A stretch of 64,000 nucleotides of DNA from Streptomyces sp. NBC_00083 (lineage in GTDB: Bacteria; Actinomycetota; Actinomycetes; Streptomycetales; Streptomycetaceae), in assembly GCF_026343295.1 (NCBI RefSeq), contig NZ_JAPELY010000001.1:930001-994000 (forward strand), in the 5' to 3' direction. A program made the position numbers and the translations under genes. How positions within the stretch are numbered: the stretch's first letter is position 1; each line of letters opens with the position of its first letter. The notes under the pieces are model-generated. The model was given only the letters and a program-made list of their open reading frames with translations. It was not told where the DNA came from and ran no database searches. Below are positions 57,681-64,000 of this stretch, one piece after another.

Positions 57681-57914
57681 ATGGGTGCACACAGGCGGAA
57701 ATGCGACTGGTGCGGCAGTGGTACGCCCATCGTCAGGGACATGGATCCGGTCAACACCGACTACCAGTACTGGTGCGAGGAATGCGCGCGGGCGCTGATC
57801 ATAAAGGGCGATCCGATCGAGACGTACCGGGAACTCGAAGGGGAGCCGATCTACGGCCGCCTCCTTGAGGCCCACTGCACGCTGAAGCGCTTCTACTCCT
57901 TCGCCACGGCCTGA
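57681..57914 (+). CDS. Second small zinc-ribbon protein
   Basis: A 77-residue protein with C8-x2-C11 and C32-x2-C35 and a charged C-terminal half. It starts 2 nt after the previous stop, so they are co-translated. The last 116 nt overlap the 3' end of the GT87 gene on the other strand. Confidence 0.78.
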   Translation: MGAHRRKCDWCGSGTPIVRDMDPVNTDYQYWCEECARALIIKGDPIETYRELEGEPIYGRLLEAHCTLKRFYSFATA

Positions 57915-59082
57915 GCGCCGCGAGGACCAGGAAGCCGGCCCCGGCCAGCGGATAGAGCGCCGAGAGCGCCATCTGGCCACCGCCCTGGGCGAGTTCGGGC
58001 CGGCTCGTGCCGTGCGGGACCCACCACAGCGCGTACGTGGCGAAGACGCAGCCGAGCAGCGCCCAGCGGGACCGCTCGGCGCCGAGCAGCACCACCACCG
58101 GCACGCACCACACCCAGTGGTGCGACCAGGAGACCGGGCTCACGAGCAGCCCCGTGACGGCACAGGACATCGCGGCCCAGGCCCGCTCGCCGCGCAGCTC
58201 GGCGCGGACCGCGACCGCCAGGCCCAGGGCGGCCGTGACGGCCGCGGCGGCCGGCCACCAGAGCCCCGGGTCGCCGGTCTGCAGCAGCCGGGCCAGCACC
58301 CCGCGCAGCGACTGGTTGGCGGTGTCCTCGGCATGACCGACGCGGCCCGCCTCGAAGACCATGGACGTCCAGAAGCGCAGCGAGTCGTGCGGGAGCGCCA
58401 CCGCGGCCGCCCCCGTGGCCGCGCAGAACACCGCGGCCGCCCTGATGACGACGGCGAGCGGAAAGTTCCCGCCGCCGCCCCTCATCCGGGTGACCGCGGT
58501 GAGCAACAGGTACAGGCCGAACAGGGCGGGTGTGAGCTTCAGCGCGGCCGCGAGCCCGATGCCGGCCCCCGCCCAGCGGTGACCCCGGGCCCGGGTGAGG
58601 TCCCAGAGCACGACGACGGCCAGCAGCAGGTTGACCTGGCCGTAGCGCAGCGTGGTCCACACCGGCTCGCACCACACGGCGAGCGCGGCGATCCACAGGG
58701 CGGCACCCGGCCGCCGCGGCCCCGCCAGCCGCAGCGACAGATGGGCGAGGGCGAGCAGCAGCCCGAGGTTGGCCGCGGTCGCGAGGGCGCGCAGCACCGG
58801 GACCCCGACCAGGGTGAGCGGCGTGAACAGCAGGGCAGCGAACGGCGGGTAGGTGGTGGGCAGCCGCGCCTCGGTCGCCCGCATCGCGTACAGGTCGGCG
58901 CCGGCCCGTACGGTCTGCCCCTCGGCGCGGTAGACCAGCAAGTCGATCATCGAGACCCCGGCGGCCCGCTGGGCGGCCCAGAACACCGCGAACGAGAGCA
59001 GGCAGACGGCGGCGGGGAGGGCAAGGGGGTGCCGGTCGGAGGGGAGTCGGGCAGCGCTCGGCGCGAGTACCTTCACGGTCAC
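57799..59082 (-). CDS. GT87 / DUF2029 membrane glycosyltransferase
   Basis: Polyprenyl-phosphate-dependent GT-C enzyme, typically an alpha-mannosyltransferase of actinobacterial glycans. It has about ten membrane helices, the YRAEGQTVRAGADLYAM segment after the first helix, YPPFAALLF and the ALKLTPALFGLYLLL motif. The start is uncertain: GTG 59139 is in frame with a poorly conserved lead; GTG 59082 lies about 8 nt after a TAACGT box and gives 427 residues. The last 38 residues are read antisense to the zinc-ribbon gene and look non-conserved (Arg/Ser/Gly-rich). Confidence 0.82.
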   Translation of the reverse strand: MTVKVLAPSAARLPSDRHPLALPAAVCLLSFAVFWAAQRAAGVSMIDLLVYRAEGQTVRAGADLYAMRATEARLPTTYPPFAALLFTPLTLVGVPVLRALATAANLGLLLALAHLSLRLAGPRRPGAALWIAALAVWCEPVWTTLRYGQVNLLLAVVVLWDLTRARGHRWAGAGIGLAAALKLTPALFGLYLLLTAVTRMRGGGGNFPLAVVIRAAAVFCAATGAAAVALPHDSLRFWTSMVFEAGRVGHAEDTANQSLRGVLARLLQTGDPGLWWPAAAAVTAALGLAVAVRAELRGERAWAAMSCAVTGLLVSPVSWSHHWVWCVPVVVLLGAERSRWALLGCVFATYALWWVPHGTSRPELAQGGGQMALSALYPLAGAGFLVLAALRPWRRSRSASACSGPQGGGRRSAPLRVPGTSRSDRPL

Positions 59083-59127
59083 GAAGCTGGACGTTACCGT
59101 CCTTCTTCGTACAGAACGGAAACCGAT

Positions 59128-59158
59128 TTGGTGAAGCACCGGGGTGACCGTGTAATGT
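59128..59158 (+). promoter_or_regulatory. Promoter of tRNA-Ala copy 2
   Basis: TTGGTG at 59128-59133 and TAATGT at 59153-59158 (19-nt spacer) lie about 40 nt before the tRNA. Confidence 0.5.
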
Positions 59159-59198
59159 TCTCGATGTCGCCGGGGGAAACCGGGCGGCGCCAGAACAA

Positions 59199-59271
59199 GG
59201 GGCTATAGCTCAGTTGGTAGAGCGCCTGCATGGCATGCAGGAGGTCAGGAGTTCAATTCTCCTTAGCTCCA
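59199..59271 (+). tRNA. tRNA-Ala (anticodon GGC), copy 2
   Basis: 73 nt, identical to the gene at 57209, including several bases after the discriminator. The same cloverleaf and GGC anticodon, without encoded CCA. Confidence 0.97.
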
Positions 59272-59276
59272 CAGTG

Positions 59277-59318
59277 AAGAAGGCGGGTCATCCGAATCGG
59301 ATGGCCCGCCTTCTTGTT
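59277..59318 (+). terminator. Terminator after tRNA-Ala copy 2
   Basis: A 17-bp stem (59277-59293 with 59299-59315, one G-U) with a 5-nt loop, followed by a T-rich tail. Confidence 0.8.
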
Positions 59319-59351
59319 TGTGTCCCGTTCCTGGGGCGTCCCGCCTGTGGT

Positions 59352-59389
59352 GGGCGCCTGGAGGGGAACGTGTTCCCCTCCAGGCGCCC
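59352..59389. terminator. Long perfect hairpin after the NuoF-like gene
   Basis: An 18-bp perfect inverted repeat (59352-59369 with 59372-59389) with almost no loop lies 18 nt beyond the stop of the minus-strand redox gene. It probably terminates that transcript and shields it from tRNA transcription. Confidence 0.75.
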
Positions 59390-59406
59390 GTAATGATCAG
59401 AAGTGG

Positions 59407-60969
59407 TCAACTACGGCCGCTGCCCAGGGCTTTGCGGCTGACCTGGGGGAGCGCGGCCGGAGCCGTCCGCTCGATCCGTAGCGCGAGCGCGGGACAGCGG
59501 CGCACGGCCCGCTGTGCGCGCCCCCGCAGATGGGCGGGCACGGCGGCGTCCGCGACCAGGGGGTAGCCGTCGGGGCCCAGCCGGATCAGCTCCGGCACGA
59601 TGTCCGCGCAGAGCCCGTGGCCCTCGCACAGCGTCCAGTCGACGACCACCTTCTCGCCGCTCGGCACCCCCTCGTCCTGGTAGCCGGGGGCGGGCAGCGG
59701 AAGCACACCCATGGTCGGACGCCCGCACCCCCCGCCCAGGACGTGGGCCGCCAGGTCGTCCGTGAACGCCGCCAGGGTCGAGGCGAGGAAGCGGGCCGAG
59801 CCGTCCGGATGCTTGCAGGCGCCACGGCCCTTCACCGCCCCCGTCACCTCGCGCAACGCTTCGAGGGCGGCCGGACCGCCGCCGCCCAGGACGTCGGCGA
59901 GCCCGGCCGCGGCGGCGGGCAGCCCGAGTCTGCAGGGCCCGCACTGGCCGGCCGTCTCGGCGGCGAGCCATCGCGCGACCCTCAATGCCTCACCGAGCGC
60001 ACACGTTCCCGCTCCGATGGGCAGGATGGCACCCGCGCCCAGGGCGCCGCCGAGCGCCGACAAGGAGGCCCGCGAGAGCGCCGCGTCATGCGCGGCCACC
60101 GCGTTCAGCCAACTGCCGTGGTAGCCGCCGGTCAGGACGCCCTGCGGCATCGACGGGGCTCCGGCCATCTGCAGGACGTAGCGCAGGGGCACCCCGGTCG
60201 GCGCCTCCACCACCATCGGCCGGGCGACCGCGCCGGAGACCGTCAGGAGCACGGTGCCGGGCTCACTGGAGTCGCCGGTGTTGCCGAACCGGTGCGGGCC
60301 GAGCCGCGCGGCCACCGCGAGCTGGGCGAACGTCTCGGCGTTGGAGAGCAGCGTCGGGGCGCCCCCGACGCCGGACTCGGCGGCCCGCTCGCGCCGGCCA
60401 GGCGGCAGCGCGGGCCCGCCGTCCACCGCCCGGATCACCGCCGACGCCTCGCCGGACACCATGCGCTCGGGGGTGCGCACGACACGGGCGCGCAGCGGGG
60501 AGTTCCGCTTGTCGGTGAGGCCGCGCTCGTCGAGGGCGGCGCGCACGGACGCCTCCGTGGAGTCCCGGGTGACGGCGACCACCAGGGTGCGGGCACCGAG
60601 CGCCTCGGCGGCCAGCAGGGCGCCGTCCAGGACGAGATGGGGGGCCCGGCACACCAGGACCGTGTCCTTGCGGCAGGCGGGCTCGCCCTCGCTCGCGTTG
60701 ACGACGACGACCGGGCGTATCCCGCGCCGGATCGCGGCGGAGGCGACCGCGCGCAGCTTGCGGCTGAAGGGGAATCCCGCGCCGCCGCGGCCGTTGAGGG
60801 CGACGTCGTCGGCGAGTTGGGCCAGGCGCTCACCGTTGATCGGGTCCAGCGCGCCGTGCACCTTGAGGTGCATGGGCAGCGCCAGGCGCTCGACGAGGTC
60901 GAAGCCCGCGGTCACGTGGGGCAGCCCCACGACGCGGACCTCGGGAACATCGGGGAGGGGGCTGTTCAT
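59407..60969 (-). CDS. NuoF-like flavoprotein fused to a ferredoxin domain
   Basis: A 520-residue electron-transfer protein. Residues 30-400 match the NADH dehydrogenase 51-kDa (NuoF) fold with the FMN loop GRGGAGFPFSRK at 60-71 and VNASEGEPA, but with changes: the NADH loop CGEE is reduced to SGEA (172-175) and the 4Fe-4S motif CGxCxxC reads A340-G-Q-C343-G-P-C346, with the distal Cys385, so one of four ligands is missing. Residues 440-500 form a ferredoxin with C448-x2-H-x2-C454 and C492-P, the [3Fe-4S] pattern. ATG 60969 is 28 nt after the stop of the membrane protein gene upstream, so they form one operon. Confidence 0.88.
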   Translation of the reverse strand: MNSPLPDVPEVRVVGLPHVTAGFDLVERLALPMHLKVHGALDPINGERLAQLADDVALNGRGGAGFPFSRKLRAVASAAIRRGIRPVVVVNASEGEPACRKDTVLVCRAPHLVLDGALLAAEALGARTLVVAVTRDSTEASVRAALDERGLTDKRNSPLRARVVRTPERMVSGEASAVIRAVDGGPALPPGRRERAAESGVGGAPTLLSNAETFAQLAVAARLGPHRFGNTGDSSEPGTVLLTVSGAVARPMVVEAPTGVPLRYVLQMAGAPSMPQGVLTGGYHGSWLNAVAAHDAALSRASLSALGGALGAGAILPIGAGTCALGEALRVARWLAAETAGQCGPCRLGLPAAAAGLADVLGGGGPAALEALREVTGAVKGRGACKHPDGSARFLASTLAAFTDDLAAHVLGGGCGRPTMGVLPLPAPGYQDEGVPSGEKVVVDWTLCEGHGLCADIVPELIRLGPDGYPLVADAAVPAHLRGRAQRAVRRCPALALRIERTAPAALPQVSRKALGSGRS

Positions 60970-60997
60970 GGTCGTACTCCTGCTGTCGCGGGCTCCG

Positions 60998-62167
60998 TCA
61001 CGGGCGTTCTCCTGCGACGGAGCCCGGCGGGGAGTGCCAGGGCTCGCCGGCGGCCGGCGGCTGGTAGGGCGTGGCCGGCGCGGAGGCGGGCAGCGGCTCG
61101 GGAGGGCGCGGCGAGGGCGCGGGCCAGCGGGCGGCGGGCGGCGCGGCCGGGGGAGCGGGCGGCGCGGGGGGCGGCGCGAGGGAGACCGCGTGGTAGGCGG
61201 CCGAGATGCCCGTGCCCGCGTCGAGGCGGGGCTGCGCGGCGGCGGGCCGGTAGTGGGGCGGCGCCTCGTGCGGGGGCTCGTAGAAGGCGTACGTCGCCTC
61301 GAACTGCCGTGTCGTATCGAGGGCTTCGTAGGGGGCCTCGAAGGGGGGCGCGCCCGCGCGCAAGGACTGCGTGGGCTCCGCCTCATAAGAGGGCGGCGCC
61401 ACGGGCCGCGGGGGGACGGCCCCCGAGGCCGGCGCCGCGGGCTCGCTCTCCCGGCCCTGCCGCAACGGGGCGAACCGTGCGGAGATGCGGCGCTTCACCG
61501 GACGGGGCAGCGCGCGTACGGCCAGCGCGCCGGCCACGCCGACAAGGCTCAGCCCGTACATCGTGACGACCCACACGGCCGGCGGGCGCCCCGCGAACAG
61601 GCCGTGCACCAGGGCGAAGCACCAGGTGGGGTAGGCGAGCATGTGGACCGCGCGCCAGCGGCCCGCGGTGCGGCTCGGCGTGGCGAAGGCGCTGCGCATC
61701 GCGCCCGTGACGGCCGTGAGGACCATCAGGATCGCGGCGAGCGAACCGAACCCGATCAGCCCGGACGCGCCGGTGACGCCGAGCCCGAACGGTACGACGG
61801 CGCCCAGGAGCCCGACATGGCCGAGCGCGATCTTGACGGTGACGTGCAGGAGGAGGAAGCCGATCGAGGCGATGGCGGTGGCGCGGTGGACGGCTTGCGC
61901 CAGGAGGCGGTCACGCGGGGTGAGGAACAGCCGGTCGGTGGCGAGCAGGCCCCAGGCGACGGACGCGGTGAGCGAGACGAGCGAGAGGACACCGGCGGTG
62001 AAGTCCAGGGCGGCCCGCAGGCCGTCGGACGAGAGGAGCGCCAGCGGCGGTATGAGCAGGGCGACGACGCCGAGTGCGGCGGCCGAGAGCCCGCCCCTGC
62101 GGGCCGGACGGCCCCGTGCGGGGTTCTGACGAACACGGTGCGGGTTGAGCGGATGGCGAGGTTTCAT
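60998..62167 (-). CDS. Di-haem cytochrome b-type membrane protein, ferric reductase-like
   Basis: The 389-residue protein has six membrane helices in residues 28-215 and two His pairs, H94/H108 and H175/H188, 14 and 13 residues apart in two helices, which fits two stacked b haems as in ferric reductase/YedZ-type domains. Residues 225-389 are a long Pro/Ala/Glu/Tyr-rich cytoplasmic tail. Encoded in front of the NuoF-ferredoxin fusion, it is the likely membrane acceptor of electrons from that protein. ATG 62167 opens a basic N-terminus. Confidence 0.85.
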   Translation of the reverse strand: MKPRHPLNPHRVRQNPARGRPARRGGLSAAALGVVALLIPPLALLSSDGLRAALDFTAGVLSLVSLTASVAWGLLATDRLFLTPRDRLLAQAVHRATAIASIGFLLLHVTVKIALGHVGLLGAVVPFGLGVTGASGLIGFGSLAAILMVLTAVTGAMRSAFATPSRTAGRWRAVHMLAYPTWCFALVHGLFAGRPPAVWVVTMYGLSLVGVAGALAVRALPRPVKRRISARFAPLRQGRESEPAAPASGAVPPRPVAPPSYEAEPTQSLRAGAPPFEAPYEALDTTRQFEATYAFYEPPHEAPPHYRPAAAQPRLDAGTGISAAYHAVSLAPPPAPPAPPAAPPAARWPAPSPRPPEPLPASAPATPYQPPAAGEPWHSPPGSVAGERP

Positions 62168-62317
62168 GGTGGGGCGACTCCGAATGGTTCGGCAAAGCGG
62201 TCCCGTGGCGGCATGCTAGGTCGCCCCATACCGGCCGGTACGGGGTTTGAGCGGTTGCCCCAGAAGAAGGGGGTACGCGGGGTAACCTCGCCCCGGCCCC
62301 TTGTGGACGCGCCCCCG

Positions 62318-62382
62318 ACACCCCCCACGGGTACGCCTCGCGCGCCCCCACGGGCGCGCCCGCTCACACCCCCCGTGGGTAC
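62318..62382. repeat. Direct repeat upstream of the leuS leader
   Basis: ACACCCCCC-AC/GT-GGGTAC occurs at 62318-62334 and 62366-62382, 48 nt apart, with a partial third copy between. It lies just upstream of the leuS leader promoter and may be an operator. Confidence 0.35.
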
Positions 62383-62409
62383 TCCGTGCGGGGTCTGCGA
62401 GGCCTGCGG

Positions 62410-62415
62410 TACCCT
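62410..62415 (+). promoter_or_regulatory. -10 element of the leuS leader transcript
   Basis: TACCCT ends 6 nt before the ATG of the leader peptide, so the leader peptide itself sits at the very 5' end of the mRNA. Confidence 0.6.
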
Positions 62416-62421
62416 GACGCC

Positions 62422-62460
62422 ATGCGTGCCGTACGCCTTCTGCTTAGCGAGCCGCGCTGA
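62422..62460 (+). CDS. Leucine-rich leader peptide of leuS
   Basis: A 12-residue open frame MRAVRLLLSEPR with three adjacent leucine codons, CTT-CTG-CTT. CTT is rare in this GC-rich genome, which makes the ribosome sensitive to leucyl-tRNA supply. A terminator hairpin follows 45 nt later and leuS after 147 nt. Classical attenuation of leuS has been predicted in Streptomyces; this matches it. Confidence 0.8.
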   Translation: MRAVRLLLSEPR

Positions 62461-62529
62461 ACACTCCCGACCGATGAACAGATCCGGTCGGACTCGGCGC
62501 GGCGCCCCCTCCTGTGCGAGGGGTTTTTT
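62451..62529 (+). terminator. leuS transcription attenuator
   Basis: The intrinsic terminator is a 6-bp stem (62506-62511 with 62518-62523) plus T6 (62524-62529). Upstream, a hairpin of CCGACCG with CGGTCGG spans about 62468-62491. GCCGCGC at the end of the leader frame (62451-62457) can pair with GCGCGGC at 62497-62503, next to the terminator stem. Ribosome stalling at the Leu codons would change which pairing forms. Confidence 0.65.
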
Positions 62530-62607
62530 CGTTTGGCGATCCGATCACGGATCGATGAGCGAACGCTCGTAACCGCCGGCAGAGACGATCGATGGAGCTT
62601 TGAGGAC

Positions 62608-64000
62608 ATGAGCGAGACGAACACCGCTGCCGCCGCAGAGACGGCCGCGCCGCACCGCTACACGGCGGCCATGGCCGCCGACATCGAGGCACGCTGGCAG
62701 GACTTCTGGGACGCCGACGGCACCTACGCGGCGCCGAACCCGACGGGCGACCTGGCCGGTGACCCGCAGGTCGCCGCGCGGCCCAAGAAGTTCATCATGG
62801 ACATGTTCCCCTACCCGTCCGGCGCGGGCCTGCACGTCGGTCACCCGCTGGGCTACATCGCCACCGACGTCTACGCCCGCCACCAGCGCATGACCGGGCA
62901 CAACGTGCTGCACACGCTGGGCTTCGACGCCTTCGGCCTGCCCGCCGAGCAGTACGCCGTGCAGACCGGCACGCACCCGCGGATCTCCACCGAGTCCAAC
63001 ATGGAGAACATGAAGGCGCAGCTGCGCCGGCTGGGCCTGGGGCACGACAAGCGCCGCTCCTTCGCGACGATCGACCCCGAGTACTACAAGTGGACCCAGT
63101 GGATCTTCCTGCAGATCTTCAACTCCTGGTACGACACCGACGCGCACCGGGCCCGCCCGATCGCCGAGCTGGTCGCCGCGTTCGAGGACGGCAGCCGCGA
63201 GGTGCCCGGCGGCCGTGAGTGGACGGCGCTGAGCGCCTTCGAGCGCGCCGAGGTCCTGGGCCAGTACCGCCTGGCCTACGCGTCCGACGCCCCCGTCAAC
63301 TGGTGTCCCGGCCTGGGCACCGTCCTGGCCAACGAGGAGGTCACCGCCGACGGCCGTTCCGAGCGCGGCAACTTCCCCGTCTTCAAGGCCAAGCTGCGCC
63401 AGTGGAACATGCGCATCACGGCCTACGCGGACCGTCTTCTGGACGACCTGGACGGCCTGGACTGGCCCGAGGCCATCAAGCTGCAGCAGCGCAACTGGAT
63501 CGGCCGCTCCGAGGGCGCCCGCGTCGACTTCAAGGTCACCGACACCGACGCCATCACGGTCTTCACCACCCGCCAGGACACCCTGTTCGGCGCCACCTAC
63601 ATGGTGCTCGCGCCCGAGCACGAGCTGGTCGACACCATCGTCCCGGCCGCCTGGCCCGAGGGCACCCACTCCGTGTGGACCGGCGGCCACGCCACCCCGG
63701 CCGAGGCCGTCGCCAAGTACCGCGCGTTCGCCGCAGCCAAGTCGGACGTCGAGCGCCAGGCCGACGCCAAGGAGAAGACCGGCGTCTTCACCGGCGCGTT
63801 CGCCACCAACCCCGTCAGCGGCGAAAAGGTTCCCGTCTTCATCGCCGACTACGTGCTGATGGGCTACGGCACCGGCGCGATCATGGCCGTCCCGGCGCAC
63901 GACACCCGTGACTTCGCCTTCGCCCGCGCCTTCGAGCTGCCCATGCGCTGCGTCGTCCAGCCCGACGACGACCGCGGCACCGACCCCTCGACGTGGGACG
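62608..64000 (+). CDS. leuS: Leucine--tRNA ligase (5' part, runs off the window)
   Basis: The first 464 codons of LeuRS. The class I HIGH motif is H76-V-G-H79 in [21 protein letters not shown] follows, and the CP1 editing domain is entered ([31 protein letters not shown] with the editing Asp). The KMSKS loop lies beyond the window. TGAGGA upstream of ATG 62608 is a weak ribosome binding site. The gene is controlled by the leader and terminator at 62422-62529. Confidence 0.97.
   Translation, partial: MSETNTAAAAETAAPHRYTAAMAADIEARWQDFWDADGTYAAPNPTGDLAGDPQVAARPKKFIMDMFPYPSGAGLHVGHPLGYIATDVYARHQRMTGHNVLHTLGFDAFGLPAEQYAVQTGTHPRISTESNMENMKAQLRRLGLGHDKRRSFATIDPEYYKWTQWIFLQIFNSWYDTDAHRARPIAELVAAFEDGSREVPGGREWTALSAFERAEVLGQYRLAYASDAPVNWCPGLGTVLANEEVTADGRSERGNFPVFKAKLRQWNMRITAYADRLLDDLDGLDWPEAIKLQQRNWIGRSEGARVDFKVTDTDAITVFTTRQDTLFGATYMVLAPEHELVDTIVPAAWPEGTHSVWTGGHATPAEAVAKYRAFAAAKSDVERQADAKEKTGVFTGAFATNPVSGEKVPVFIADYVLMGYGTGAIMAVPAHDTRDFAFARAFELPMRCVVQPDDDRGTDPSTWD

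Overview
This window is GC-rich chromosomal DNA of a Streptomyces, or a very close relative. The evidence is the high GC content with strong G/C at third codon positions, GTG starts, many promoters whose -10 box leaves no room for a 5' leader, and a gene order that follows the S. coelicolor core from clpP1 to leuS (roughly SCO2619 to SCO2571, numbers from memory). I see no prophage, insertion sequence, CRISPR array or biosynthetic gene cluster. Genes are densely packed and many short intergenic gaps hold perfect hairpin terminators.

Layout. 1-3 kb: the ClpP1-ClpP2-ClpX protease. 3-7 kb: a PYGQ-rich membrane protein and valS. 7-10 kb: a small block with a VKOR-family protein, an orphan histidine kinase and an extra MreB paralogue. 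10-19 kb: folC, a DUF4233 protein, ndk, then the mreB-mreC-mreD-PBP2-RodA wall-elongation cluster. 19-25 kb: a CYTH/CHAD protein and two radical-SAM-linked genes around a repeat-built membrane protein. 25-32.6 kb: a giant RNase E/G, a GalU-like enzyme, rplU, rpmA and obg, followed by a gene-free stretch with two copies of a Streptomyces intergenic repeat. 33-44 kb: a glycopolymer locus (two GT2 proteins, GalE, a GT4, a GT2-TagF fusion, and a YfhO / GtrB-like / GtrA-like trio). 44-50 kb: a Tat-type PIG-L protein and proB-proA. 50-57 kb: paired membrane proteins, an M48 protease, two tiny membrane proteins, nadD, an LCP-family (PdtA-like) protein, rsfS and a histidine phosphatase that seems to start at CTG. 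57-59.3 kb: two identical tRNA-Ala genes flanking two zinc-ribbon proteins and a GT87 membrane protein. 59.4-62.2 kb: a two-gene redox module (NuoF-like protein fused to a ferredoxin, plus a di-haem membrane protein). 62.4-64 kb: a leucine leader-peptide attenuator and leuS, which runs off the end.

How it fits together. Much of the window concerns the cell envelope. MreBCD, PBP2 and RodA build peptidoglycan during elongation and sporulation. The 33-44 kb locus probably makes and decorates a phosphodiester wall polymer, and the PdtA-like protein at 54 kb is the likely ligase that attaches it to peptidoglycan. The remainder is protein quality control, translation, proline and NAD synthesis, and RNA turnover.
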